A stretch of DNA of 64,000 nucleotides from Ruegeria sp. PrR005 (lineage in GTDB: Bacteria > Pseudomonadota > Alphaproteobacteria > Rhodobacterales > Rhodobacteraceae): contig NZ_JAAGOX010000003.1 of the NCBI RefSeq assembly GCF_010500245.1, positions 95,853-159,852 on the forward strand, given 5' to 3'. The first letter of the stretch is position 1. Every line of letters begins with the position of its first letter. This document shows positions 45,461-53,217 of the stretch, piece after piece. The notes below the pieces were generated by a model that was not told the DNA's origin, searched no databases, and was given only the letters and a program-made list of their open reading frames with translations. Both the position numbers and the translations under genes were made by a program.

Positions 45461-46097
45461 CAAAGTCTGCGTTTTCAACGTCAGCGACATCGGTCGGGTC
45501 ACCTTGACGGAGAGTTTGCTGTCAACTCCCCGCCAGAACCTCCGTCACGTGAACCGGCCTGCATGACCGGACCGGTCGGGGGTTCTGCGCACGCGATACC
45601 GACCCAGTTGGTTTGTGGCCCATTCGCATGACGATGCTGAGGCCCAGATGAAAGCCGGCCTCCGGCACACCCGGCACCGATCCAACTTCAGTTGGACATA
45701 CCGACACAACGCCCCCCCAAGCCACCAGAAGGCGATACGCCGCCACCTGAAAGCGCGCCATACTAGTCCCAACCTCTTGCCAGGCCGGGCCGGCGATTAG
45801 AAGGGTTTTGATCACCTCGACAGATACAGTCTCACCTCAGATAGGCCGACTATTTTCCGTCTTTTCAAATAATTGCATGAAAATGTTCTAAAGCCAGTAG
45901 ATGACGATAAGATTAGTCTATAGCGATAAGATTTAATAAAAACGATATTTTTATTGACTGCCGGAATTTTTTCCGCTCAATTGGCTACACGCTGCTCGTC
46001 GCCACCGGACACCTGCGCATTCACGACGCTTGGCCTTACAGGAGAGGGCGATCGAACCAGCGATGGAGGATTGAGCGCCAACGCTAGGGAGAGAGAA
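45461..46097. other. 637-bp gene-free region ahead of the phenol hydroxylase operon
   Basis: Bases 45461-45830 are GC-rich with no frame I recognise. Short frames on both strands look like shadows or decayed mobile-element DNA. Bases 45831-45960 are AT-rich and carry the CGATA repeat array and a TTGACT element. Bases 45961-46097 would be the leader of the first small gene. No -24/-12 sigma-54 promoter with correct spacing was found. Confidence 0.6.
45905..45958 (+). promoter_or_regulatory. Three CGATA repeats 19 bp apart followed by TTGAC: putative operator of the phenol hydroxylase operon
   Basis: CGATAAGATT begins at 45905 and again at 45924, and CGATATTTTT begins at 45943, so the period is exactly 19 bp. 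TTGAC starts at 45954, 11 bp after the third repeat begins. The same AAAAACGATATTT-N3-TTGAC arrangement recurs upstream of the meta-cleavage operon at 53182-53205. Shared control by one regulator is inferred. Confidence 0.6.
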
Positions 46098-46286
46098 ATG
46101 GACCACACCGAACGCCAGTCCGACGAGTCCAAGTCCGGCTGCAAGAATTGCGGCAGCTGCAAGAAGGGTGGTTGCGCCTCGATTGTTGCGGGCCTCGAGA
46201 TCGACAACCTGCCACGCAATCCTGCCATCCTCGGGGCATCCGCATCCGGCAATACCGCCACCGCACGCATTCTCGCCGCCGAATAA
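46098..46286 (+). CDS. 62-residue Cys-rich protein leading the phenol hydroxylase operon
   Basis: A small protein with C15-x2-C18-x2-C21-x4-C26 (CKNCGSCKKGGC), a charged N-terminus and a hydrophobic, Ala-rich tail. ATG at 46098 has GGGAGAGAG just upstream; a longer frame from 45954 is mostly promoter sequence. It lies 27 bp ahead of dmpK on the same strand. It could hold an iron-sulfur cluster, zinc or iron. A role in di-iron assembly or phenol sensing is speculation. I do not recognise the family. Confidence 0.65.
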   Translation: MDHTERQSDESKSGCKNCGSCKKGGCASIVAGLEIDNLPRNPAILGASASGNTATARILAAE

Positions 46287-46313
46287 GGCGCGGGACAGAG
46301 GAGACCGACACCA

Positions 46314-46580
46314 ATGGTAGCCATCAAACCCACCCAGCTGGGCAAGACCTTTATCCGCGTGACCGGACGTCAGCTCGACCGTTTCATCGAATTCGATTTC
46401 ATCCTCAACGACGAGTCCCTGACCGTCGAGCTGGTGCTGCCCGAGCACGCATTCGCCGAATTCTGCGAGTATTACGACGCCGAGATCCTGCCCCCCGCCG
46501 GCGACGGCGCCGAAGTGATCCCGCTCAAGGATCGTTCCGCCGGTCTTTACCGAGCACCGGACAACGCCACAGACGACTGA
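46314..46580 (+). CDS. dmpK: Phenol hydroxylase assembly protein P0
   Basis: An 88-residue protein like DmpK/TouF: TFIRVTGRQLDRFIEFDFIL at the start and VELVLPEHAFAEFCEYYDAEIL in the middle. DmpK is not needed for catalysis but is required to make active hydroxylase in vivo, probably by helping iron load into DmpN. Its place at the head of the K-L-M-N-O-P order is as in Pseudomonas CF600. Confidence 0.88.
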   Translation: MVAIKPTQLGKTFIRVTGRQLDRFIEFDFILNDESLTVELVLPEHAFAEFCEYYDAEILPPAGDGAEVIPLKDRSAGLYRAPDNATDD

Positions 46581-46615
46581 CACCCCACGCACGCCAATCC
46601 GAAGGGAGGATACCC

Positions 46616-47614
46616 GTGACCATCGACCTCAAAACGCTGAACATCGAGCCGCGCCGGCAGACGTTCGGTCATATCGCGCGCCGGTTCGGAGAGGATCGCC
46701 CGGCCAGCCGCTATGAAGAAGGCATGCTGGACGTTCAGGCGACCAAGCATTTCCATTACAAGCCGTTCTGGGAGCCGGACAAGGAACTTTATGACGCCAG
46801 CCGCACCGAGATCGTGATGCAGGACTGGTACGCGCTGCGTGATCCGCGCCAATACTATTACGCAACCTACAACATAGCCCGCGCGGGCATGCGGGCCGCA
46901 GCCCAGCACAATTTCGACTTTGTCGAAAAACGCGGCATGCTCGGCAACCTTGACGCCGGTTGGCGCGCCAAGGTCGAGGACTACCTGCTGCCGCTGCGCC
47001 ACGTGGCCTGGGGCGCGAACATGAACGCCACCCAAATCTGCGACCGAGGGTACGGCACCGCCGTGACTGCCCCGGCGATCTTCACCGCCGGCGACCAGCT
47101 GGGCATCGCCCAGGTGATTGGCCAGATCGGCATGGACATGGCCGGCGGCGGCGGCGAGGCGTTGGAAGCCGCCAAGGAGAAATGGATGACCGCCGACTAC
47201 TGGCAAGGCATCCGCAAGCTGGTCGAAAACACGCTGGTCGAACAGGATTGGTTCCAGCTGTTCATAGCCCAGAACCTGGTAATCGACGGTATCATCTACC
47301 CGCTGGTCTATGACAGCTTCGACGCCTCAGGCCAGGCCCATGGCGCCGCCGCAATCTCGATGCTGACCGAATTCATGAGCGAATGGTTCTCCGAGCACAG
47401 CCGCTGGACCGACGCCGTGATCAAGGTTGCCGCCGCCGAATCCGGTACCAATGCCGCCAAGCTGAGCGCTTGGTTCACCAAGTGGCGCGATCAGACAGGC
47501 GAGGCAGTCCGCCCGCTGGCGGCGCATGTTCTGGGCGACGGTGGCGATGCCGCGGTCGATCAGGCTCTCGCAACCCTCAACGCCCGTGCTGCCAAGCTCG
47601 GCCTGTCCACCTGA
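46616..47614 (+). CDS. dmpL: Phenol hydroxylase beta subunit P1
   Basis: A 332-residue ferritin-like subunit that forms the hydroxylase heterohexamer with DmpN and DmpO. QTFGHIARRFGEDRPASRYEEG at the start and FHYKPFWEPDKELYD follow the DmpL/TouE family. It lacks the iron ligands, as expected. The start is GTG at 46616, preceded by GAAGGGAGG. A 467-bp longer frame upstream is a shadow over dmpK. Confidence 0.93.
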   Translation: MTIDLKTLNIEPRRQTFGHIARRFGEDRPASRYEEGMLDVQATKHFHYKPFWEPDKELYDASRTEIVMQDWYALRDPRQYYYATYNIARAGMRAAAQHNFDFVEKRGMLGNLDAGWRAKVEDYLLPLRHVAWGANMNATQICDRGYGTAVTAPAIFTAGDQLGIAQVIGQIGMDMAGGGGEALEAAKEKWMTADYWQGIRKLVENTLVEQDWFQLFIAQNLVIDGIIYPLVYDSFDASGQAHGAAAISMLTEFMSEWFSEHSRWTDAVIKVAAAESGTNAAKLSAWFTKWRDQTGEAVRPLAAHVLGDGGDAAVDQALATLNARAAKLGLST

Positions 47615-47627
47615 AGGAGCCGAGACG

Positions 47628-47900
47628 ATGGCACAATTAGTATCCATCACGCTGCAAGACACCGGCGAAGGCCGCATGATCGCCGAGGCGATAGAGCAGG
47701 ACAATCCCGGCGTCGAAATGATGCGCATGCCCGGGGCGATGAAGCTCGACCGCGCGGACAGCCTGCGCATCAACGCCGAAACCGTGTCCGAGAAACTCGG
47801 ACGCGACTGGGACCCCCAGGAAATCCACCTGACAATGATCTCGATGGCCGGGAATCTGGATGAGGACGACGACTATTTCGCCCTCTCCTGGAACCGCTAA
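47628..47900 (+). CDS. dmpM: Phenol hydroxylase regulatory protein P2
   Basis: A 90-residue effector protein of the MmoB/DmpM family: VSITLQDTGEGRMIAEAIEQ and LGRDWDPQEIHLTMISMAG are the recognisable blocks. It has no cofactor and binds the hydroxylase to tune the di-iron centre and oxygen activation. It lies between dmpL and dmpN with short gaps, each with a good ribosome site. Confidence 0.93.
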   Translation: MAQLVSITLQDTGEGRMIAEAIEQDNPGVEMMRMPGAMKLDRADSLRINAETVSEKLGRDWDPQEIHLTMISMAGNLDEDDDYFALSWNR

Positions 47901-47919
47901 TTCAAGGGAGAAACACGAT

Positions 47920-49434
47920 ATGGCTAAGAAACTCGGTCTCAAGCAGCGCTATGGCCTGCTGACCCGCGGTCTGGACTGGGAAACCAGCTATCAGCCGATG
48001 GACAAGGTGTTCCCCGAGGCCACCTTCGAGGGCATCAAGATCAAGGATTGGGACAAGTGGCAGGACCCCTTCCGCCTGACCATGGATGCCTATTGGAAGT
48101 TCCAGTCCGAGAAAGAGCGCAAGCTCTACGCCGTGCTCGACAGCTTTGCCCAGAACAACGGGCAACTCAGCATCTCGGACGTGCGCTATCTGAATGCGGT
48201 GAAGCTCTTCATCACCGGCGTTTCGCCGCTGGAATACCAGGCACATCGCGGCTTTGCACATGCCGGGCGCCAGCTCCCCGGTGTTGGCCCGCGCATCGCG
48301 GCGCAAATGCAATCGCTTGACGAGCTGCGCCACGCGCAGACGCAGATCCACACGATCTCGCATTACAACAAGTTCTTCGACGGCATGCATGAATTCCCAC
48401 ATATGCATGACCGGGTCTGGTACCTGTCTGTGCCCAAGTCGTTCTTTGACGATGCCCGTACTGCCGGCCCGTTCGAGTTCATGATTGCGATCGGTTTTGC
48501 CTTCGAATACGTGCTGACGAACCTTCTGTTCGTGCCGTTCATGTCGGGCGCGGCCTATAATGGCGATATGGCTACCGTGACCTTTGGCTTCTCGGCGCAG
48601 TCGGACGAAAGCCGCCACATGACGCTGGGCATCGAGGTGATTAAGTTCCTGCTGGAACAACATCCAGACAACCTGCCGATCGTGCAGAAGTGGGTCGATA
48701 AGTGGTTCTGGCGCGGCTACAAGGTGCTGGGTCTCGTCGCGATGATGATGGACTATATGCTGCCCAAGAAGGTGATGTCCTGGAAGGAGGCATGGGAGAT
48801 CTACTTTGAACAGGCCGGCGGGGCGTTGTTCGAGGATCTGGCCCGCTACGGTCTGAAACCGCCCAAGTATCACGAGCAGGCCACGGCGGATGCCGAGCAC
48901 CTGTCGCACCAGAACTGGTCGATCTTCTACAACTACACCCAGGCCGCGGCATTCCACACCTGGCTGCCGGAAGACGACGAAATGGCGTGGCTGTCCGAGA
49001 AGTATCCCAACACATTCGACAAATACTACCGCCCGCGATTTGAACAATGGCGGCAGATGGAGAAGGACGGCAACCGTTTCTACAACAACGCGCTGCCGCA
49101 GCTATGCCAGACCTGTCAGATCCCGATGGCCTATACCGAACCGGGTGACCCTACAACGATCTGCTTCCGCGAGAGCGAGTACAAGGGCGACAAGTACCAC
49201 TTCTGTTCGGACGGCTGTAAGGACATCTTCGATAACGAGCCCGAGAAGTTCTCGCAATCCTGGCTGCCTGTACACCAGATCTTCCAGGGCAATTGCGGCG
49301 GGGCCGATCTTGGCGACGTGCTCAAATGGTACAACATGAATGTCGGCGCCGACAACATGGACCAGAACGTCTCGCCCGAGCAGGCGCTCTGGGACAAATG
49401 GCAGGCCGAACGCAGCCGCGTCGCCGCCGAATAG
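47920..49434 (+). CDS. dmpN: Phenol hydroxylase alpha (catalytic di-iron) subunit P3
   Basis: A 504-residue oxygenase subunit. The di-iron ligands are all in place: Glu105, Glu135 and His138 (DELRH), Glu196, Glu230 and His233 (DESRH), spaced as in toluene/o-xylene monooxygenase. The C-terminal 90 residues contain CQTCQIP and a YHS-type FCSDGCKDIFDNEP segment found in DmpN homologues. It hydroxylates phenol to catechol with O2. A 135-bp gap with a hairpin separates it from dmpO. Confidence 0.96.
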   Translation: MAKKLGLKQRYGLLTRGLDWETSYQPMDKVFPEATFEGIKIKDWDKWQDPFRLTMDAYWKFQSEKERKLYAVLDSFAQNNGQLSISDVRYLNAVKLFITGVSPLEYQAHRGFAHAGRQLPGVGPRIAAQMQSLDELRHAQTQIHTISHYNKFFDGMHEFPHMHDRVWYLSVPKSFFDDARTAGPFEFMIAIGFAFEYVLTNLLFVPFMSGAAYNGDMATVTFGFSAQSDESRHMTLGIEVIKFLLEQHPDNLPIVQKWVDKWFWRGYKVLGLVAMMMDYMLPKKVMSWKEAWEIYFEQAGGALFEDLARYGLKPPKYHEQATADAEHLSHQNWSIFYNYTQAAAFHTWLPEDDEMAWLSEKYPNTFDKYYRPRFEQWRQMEKDGNRFYNNALPQLCQTCQIPMAYTEPGDPTTICFRESEYKGDKYHFCSDGCKDIFDNEPEKFSQSWLPVHQIFQGNCGGADLGDVLKWYNMNVGADNMDQNVSPEQALWDKWQAERSRVAAE

Positions 49435-49468
49435 ACAAAATTCGCCTGCTCTCAGGCCCCGTCAACCG

Positions 49469-49492
49469 CCTGCCCGGTTCGTTCCGGGCAGG
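49469..49492 (+). promoter_or_regulatory. Hairpin in the dmpN-dmpO gap
   Basis: A perfect 9-bp stem (CCTGCCCGG, loop TTCGTT, CCGGGCAGG) lies in the only large gap of the operon. No T-run follows, so it may limit readthrough or protect the 5' part of the mRNA and so set the ratio of oxygenase core to DmpO and the reductase. Inferred from structure alone. Confidence 0.5.
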
Positions 49493-49569
49493 TCTCCCGC
49501 CGGTGGAACCTGCGGTGGTGAACGAGGCCACGCTGACAATAGCATTCGATACATCCAAGGAGGAGAAAA

Positions 49570-49941
49570 ATGGGCGTTATCGCGCTTGATCCCGATTATG
49601 CCAGCAAGGTCGCACCGGCCGACACGCTGGACAAATTCCACGGCAACCAGCTGGTTTACATCCACTGGGAGGAACACCTGATGTTCTGCGCCGCGCTGGC
49701 CTTCCCGTTCCCGCCCGGCATGCCCTTCGGCGCGATCCTGGCCGAGATCCTGCCGACCTTTTACGGAATACATCCCGATTTCGAGAAGATCGACTGGGGC
49801 AAGGTCCGCTGGACCGTCGATGGCAAGGATATCACACCTGACCCGGAAAAATCACTTGCCGATCATGGGGTTGGCCACAAATCCCTGATCCGGTTCTGGA
49901 CCCCGGGCCTGACCGGCGTCAACGGGCTGGCGACAGTCTGA
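49570..49941 (+). CDS. dmpO: Phenol hydroxylase gamma subunit P4
   Basis: A 123-residue small subunit of the hydroxylase: LDKFHGNQLVYIHWEEHLMFCAALAFPFPPGMPFG is the DmpO hallmark, and the C-terminal DHGVGHKSLIRFWTPGL is conserved. It forms the heterohexamer with DmpN and DmpL. It has a very strong ribosome site (AAGGAGGAG), which may make up for the hairpin upstream. Confidence 0.93.
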   Translation: MGVIALDPDYASKVAPADTLDKFHGNQLVYIHWEEHLMFCAALAFPFPPGMPFGAILAEILPTFYGIHPDFEKIDWGKVRWTVDGKDITPDPEKSLADHGVGHKSLIRFWTPGLTGVNGLATV

Positions 49942-49972
49942 CACGAGTGACAAACCAACGGAGACGCGTCAC

Positions 49973-51031
49973 ATGACGTTCCAACTCACCATCGAACCGC
50001 TTGGAGAGACCATCGAGGTCGAAGAGAGACAAACCATCCTGGATGCCTGTTTGCGCCAGGGGATCTGGCTGCCGCATGCCTGTGGGCATGGTCTTTGCGG
50101 TACCTGCAAGGTCGAGGTTCTCGAAGGAGAAGTGGATCATGGCGACGCGTCATCCTTCGCGCTGATGGACTTCGAGCGTGACGAGGGCAAGGCCCTGGCC
50201 TGCTGCTGCACGCTGGAAGAGGATGTCACCATCGAGGCCGAGATCGACGAGGACGAGGATGCCGAGAACATCCCGGTTCGCGATTTCACCGGCACGGTGA
50301 GGGAGATCGAACGGCTTTCGCAGGACATCCTGGGCGTCTGGCTCGACCTCGACGGCGATCCGATTCATTTCCAGGCCGGGCAGTACATCAACCTGACCGT
50401 GCCCGGCATCGAGGGACCACGCGCCTTTTCGATCGCCACCTCGCCTGCCGATGGCACCCGGATCGAGCTGCATATCCGCAAGGTCGAGGGCGGCAAAGCC
50501 ACCACCTGGATTCACGAGAATCTGGAGGTGGGACAAAAACTGTGTTTTGCCGGCCCCTATGGTCAGTTCTTCACCCGCAAGTCGCGCGGCGGCACCAAGA
50601 TCTTTATCGGTGGTGGCTCCGGCCTGTCGAGCCCCAAGTCGATGGTTCTCGACCTGCTGGAGAACGGCTGGAGCGACCCGGTTTGGTTGTTCCAGGGCGC
50701 GCGTGGGCTGAAAGATCTGTACTATCGCGACCTGTTCGCGGGACTGGCCGCGAAATACGAAAATTTCCACTATATCCCGGCGCTGAGTGCGCCTAATGAC
50801 GGCGATGACTGGACCGGAGAGACCGGCTTTGTCCACCAGGCCGTGGAACGTGTCTTTGACGGACAATTCGAAGGCCATACCGCCTATCTCTGCGGACCGC
50901 CCCCGATGATCGAGGCCGCGATCCGCACCCTGATGAAGGGCCGGCTTTTCGAGGAAGGCATCTTTACCGAGAAATTTCTTACTGCCGGCGACGAAGACAA
51001 GATCAAGAGCCCGGTGTTCCGCCGGATCTGA
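49973..51031 (+). CDS. dmpP: Phenol hydroxylase reductase P5
   Basis: A 352-residue electron transfer protein. Residues 1-90 are a plant-type 2Fe-2S domain (C37, C42, C45 and C77 within ACCC). Residues 105-200 bind FAD (RAFSIATSP) and residues 205-340 bind NADH (FIGGGSGLSSPKSMVLDLL, YLCGPPPMIEAAIRTL). It passes electrons from NADH to DmpN. It is the last dmp gene of this operon; a peroxiredoxin gene follows 71 bp later. Confidence 0.95.
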   Translation: MTFQLTIEPLGETIEVEERQTILDACLRQGIWLPHACGHGLCGTCKVEVLEGEVDHGDASSFALMDFERDEGKALACCCTLEEDVTIEAEIDEDEDAENIPVRDFTGTVREIERLSQDILGVWLDLDGDPIHFQAGQYINLTVPGIEGPRAFSIATSPADGTRIELHIRKVEGGKATTWIHENLEVGQKLCFAGPYGQFFTRKSRGGTKIFIGGGSGLSSPKSMVLDLLENGWSDPVWLFQGARGLKDLYYRDLFAGLAAKYENFHYIPALSAPNDGDDWTGETGFVHQAVERVFDGQFEGHTAYLCGPPPMIEAAIRTLMKGRLFEEGIFTEKFLTAGDEDKIKSPVFRRI

Positions 51032-51102
51032 CCATAGCTCCGTGGCGGGCCCCGCCCCGGCTGCCCTGTTCCCCCAGTTACAAATGCATGAAGGAGGATG
51101 CC

Positions 51103-51648
51103 ATGAAAGTTGGTACCAAGGTTCCCAATGTAACCTTCAAGACCCGTATCCGCGACGATAGCATCGGCGGGCCCAACCCGTTCCGCTGGCAGAACATGAC
51201 CTCGGACGATTACTTCAAGGGCAAGCGCGTGATCCTCTTCTCGCTGCCGGGTGCCTTTACGCCCACCTGCTCGACGTATCAGCTCCCTGGGTTCGAGCAA
51301 AATGCCCAGAAATTCGCCAAGCTGGGGATCGAAGCGATCTATTGCATGTCAGTCAACGACGGTTTTGTGATGAATAAATGGGCCGAAGCGCAGAGCATCA
51401 GCGCCGTCAAGGTGATCCCCGACGGATCGGGCGACTTCACCCGCGGGATCGGCATGCTCGTGTCCAAGGACAATCTGGGTTTTGGTGCCCGATCCTGGCG
51501 CTATGCCGCGATTATTAATGACGGTGTGGTCGAGGCCTGGTTCGAAGAGCCCGGCCGGGCCGACAATCACGCCGAAGACCCATACGGCGAAAGCGCGCCT
51601 GAAACGCTGCTGGCCTATCTGGAGACGGCCAGCGAAACCGTCGCCTGA
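51103..51648 (+). CDS. Prx5-type peroxiredoxin
   Basis: A 181-residue thiol peroxidase of the Prx5 family. PGAFTPTCS holds the peroxidatic Cys56 with its Thr53, and FARSWRYA-type sequence (GARSWRY) supplies the Arg. ATG at 51103 has AAGGAGG 6 bases ahead; an in-frame ATG at 51088 is less good. It follows dmpP on the same strand and probably removes peroxide leaked by the uncoupled oxygenase. The electron donor is unknown. Confidence 0.9.
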   Translation: MKVGTKVPNVTFKTRIRDDSIGGPNPFRWQNMTSDDYFKGKRVILFSLPGAFTPTCSTYQLPGFEQNAQKFAKLGIEAIYCMSVNDGFVMNKWAEAQSISAVKVIPDGSGDFTRGIGMLVSKDNLGFGARSWRYAAIINDGVVEAWFEEPGRADNHAEDPYGESAPETLLAYLETASETVA

Positions 51649-51677
51649 TACCTGCCCCTGCAATCGCAGAACAGCTG

Positions 51678-51711
51678 TCCCGCCGACCGGGTTTCGCCGG
51701 TTCCGGCGGGA
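51678..51711. terminator. Nested hairpin ending the phenol hydroxylase operon
   Basis: TCCCGCCG pairs with CGGCGGGA around an inner ACCGG/CCGGT stem, giving a long, very stable hairpin followed by AAAAG. It lies between the peroxiredoxin and a convergent gene, so it probably ends transcription from both sides. Confidence 0.6.
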
Positions 51712-51823
51712 AAAGCACCCTGTTTTCAGCTCTTGAGATCCGATTAGAGCAGGACGGACAGCGCAGCACATTGGTCCCACATTTTGCACGCTATTGCAGA
51801 CGAAGTATGCGGGGATCAGGCCA

Positions 51824-52354
51824 TCATGGCAGAACGCCGGTATAGCTTCCCCGTGGGGCGAACCCCTTCGAGAGTGTGAAATCCATCGCCTTGAGGATTT
51901 GATCCGCCGTCGGACGCATGAACGGCAACGAATGCAGCACGCTGAACGAGACGGTCCCGTCCTGCCGGACCCAGAACAGTCCGGGCTCAGAGAATATCTC
52001 TGGCTCCTCGGTGCCCTCGCGCGCCGTCGACAGGAACAAACCCCAATCGTCGCGCGCCACGCGCAGGTCGAGCCCGAATCCGATCGGCAGGCGGATGATC
52101 TGCATCTCTTCGGCCAATTGCGCGGCACGCTCCCGCACGTCGCCGCTCAACGCAAGCAGTCGCACGCCACGTATCGCGAAATCGCCAATCCGATCATCCA
52201 GTTCTTTGAGCTGGCTGCGACAGAGCGGGCAATGCGCACCGCGATAGAACGCCAATAGCGTCCCTCCCGGCGGAGCATACTGTGCAAGGTCATAGGGTCC
52301 GTGAGCGACTGTTTCGATTCTGAGGGTCGGAGCTGGAGATCCAGGCAGGAGCAC
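51824..52354 (-). CDS. AhpC/TSA-family peroxiredoxin-like protein
   Basis: A protein of about 176 residues with a thioredoxin fold: LAFYRGAHCPLCRSQLKEL carries a CxxC pair at the peroxidatic position, as in the BCP/PrxQ-like group, and GLFWVRQDGTVSF follows. GTG at 52354 has GAGGG at good spacing. A TTG at 52381 would overlap the GntR gene and give nine more residues. It lies just after gntR and is likely cotranscribed with it. Confidence 0.8.
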   Translation of the reverse strand: MLLPGSPAPTLRIETVAHGPYDLAQYAPPGGTLLAFYRGAHCPLCRSQLKELDDRIGDFAIRGVRLLALSGDVRERAAQLAEEMQIIRLPIGFGLDLRVARDDWGLFLSTAREGTEEPEIFSEPGLFWVRQDGTVSFSVLHSLPFMRPTADQILKAMDFTLSKGFAPRGSYTGVLP

Positions 52355-52364
52355 CGGTTTGCCC

Positions 52365-53078
52365 TCACTCGGCTGCTGCAATCGGCGCCAGCCGCGCCTC
52401 GATCTCGGGAACAGTGCGCCAGATGTGATCGCGGGTCAGTTTTTCGGCCAGTTCGACATCGCGGTCGATCACAGCGTTGAAGATCGCCTGATGCTCCGAC
52501 CGGACGTCGCGCGGAATCGTCCGTTCAGTCACCGATATCCGCAGATAGCGGACGGAATGGTTGTATAGGATGTCGCGGAAGTTCAACAGCCAGCGGTTGC
52601 CGCAGGCCGACACCAGCGCATCGTGGAAATCACGGTTGCGCCTCTCCCATTCATCGACCGAAGAACGCTCCTTGCCCGGCATCTCAGTCTCGATCTTCGC
52701 CAGCCGGTGATGGGCGCCGACAACCCGGGCCTCCCAGTCGTCGTCGCCGTCGCGAATCGAGTCGGTCACTGCCTGCGCCTCCAGCAGCATGCGCAACTCT
52801 GCGATCTGGCGGAAGTCGGCCAGAGATACCGGCGCAACGTGAAAACCGCGCTGTCCCTCGGTGGTCACCAGGTTTTCTATGAGCAGCCGCGAAAGCGCCT
52901 CGCGCACTGTGCTCGACCCGACACCGTACTCCTTGCGCAATGCCTCCACCCGCAGGCGGCTTTCGGGTTCGAGAAGGCCGGTCAGGATTCCCTTGCGAAT
53001 TTCGGCGTGCACTTCTTCGATGGCCGTCTTCCCCGCGGCACCCTCTCTCGAATCATTGTTGCGGTCAGGCGCGAGCAT
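52365..53078 (-). CDS. GntR-family (FCD) transcriptional regulator
   Basis: A 237-residue regulator. Residues 20-85 form the GntR winged helix (EIRKGILTGLLEPESRLRVEAL ... VGSSTVREALSRLLIENLV), and residues 95-225 form an FCD ligand domain with the expected metal His residues (FHDAL, EHQAIF, RDHIW). ATG at 53078 follows GAGGAGG; a TTG at 53132 is poorer. It is divergent from the meta-cleavage operon and, as the only regulator in the phenol locus, is the best candidate to bind the CGATA repeats at both promoters. Confidence 0.88.
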   Translation of the reverse strand: MLAPDRNNDSREGAAGKTAIEEVHAEIRKGILTGLLEPESRLRVEALRKEYGVGSSTVREALSRLLIENLVTTEGQRGFHVAPVSLADFRQIAELRMLLEAQAVTDSIRDGDDDWEARVVGAHHRLAKIETEMPGKERSSVDEWERRNRDFHDALVSACGNRWLLNFRDILYNHSVRYLRISVTERTIPRDVRSEHQAIFNAVIDRDVELAEKLTRDHIWRTVPEIEARLAPIAAAE

Positions 53079-53181
53079 CCGCGGGTCCTCCTCTGATTGT
53101 GCAACAATTGCTGGACTTGCCAGTTCAGTCAACCGTCAAAACACTAAAATGACGACATTCAATGCGACATCAGTAAAAAAA

Positions 53182-53205
53182 CGATATTTAATTTGACAAA
53201 CGATA
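53182..53205 (+). promoter_or_regulatory. CGATA repeat pair 19 bp apart with TTGAC: putative operator of the meta-cleavage operon
   Basis: CGATA begins at 53182 and again at 53201 (19 bp), with TTGACA starting at 53193, 11 bp into the first. The block AAAAACGATATTT-N3-TTGAC is the same as upstream of the phenol hydroxylase operon (45939-45958). It lies 13-36 bp ahead of the ferredoxin ATG, so it probably overlaps the transcript start and would suit repression. Inferred. Confidence 0.6.
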
Positions 53206-53217
53206 ATGAGGTGAGAA

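Noticed and set aside
45522..45815. Small minus-strand frame that might be a gene
   Set aside because: No ribosome site, no recognised family and overlapping frames of similar quality. It is treated as non-coding or decayed DNA.
45905..45958. CRISPR array
   Set aside because: The repeats are only 5-10 bp with a 19-bp period and no cas genes nearby, so this is an operator-like array.
45961..46097. Possible sigma-54 (-24/-12) promoter, TTGGC...TGC near 45978
   Set aside because: The distance between the GG and GC pairs is 9, not the required 10, and the rest of the consensus is poor.
53193..53198. TTGACA as the -35 element of the meta-cleavage operon
   Set aside because: A -10 at normal spacing would fall on the ferredoxin start codon, so this TTGACA is more likely part of the regulator site than a promoter for that gene.
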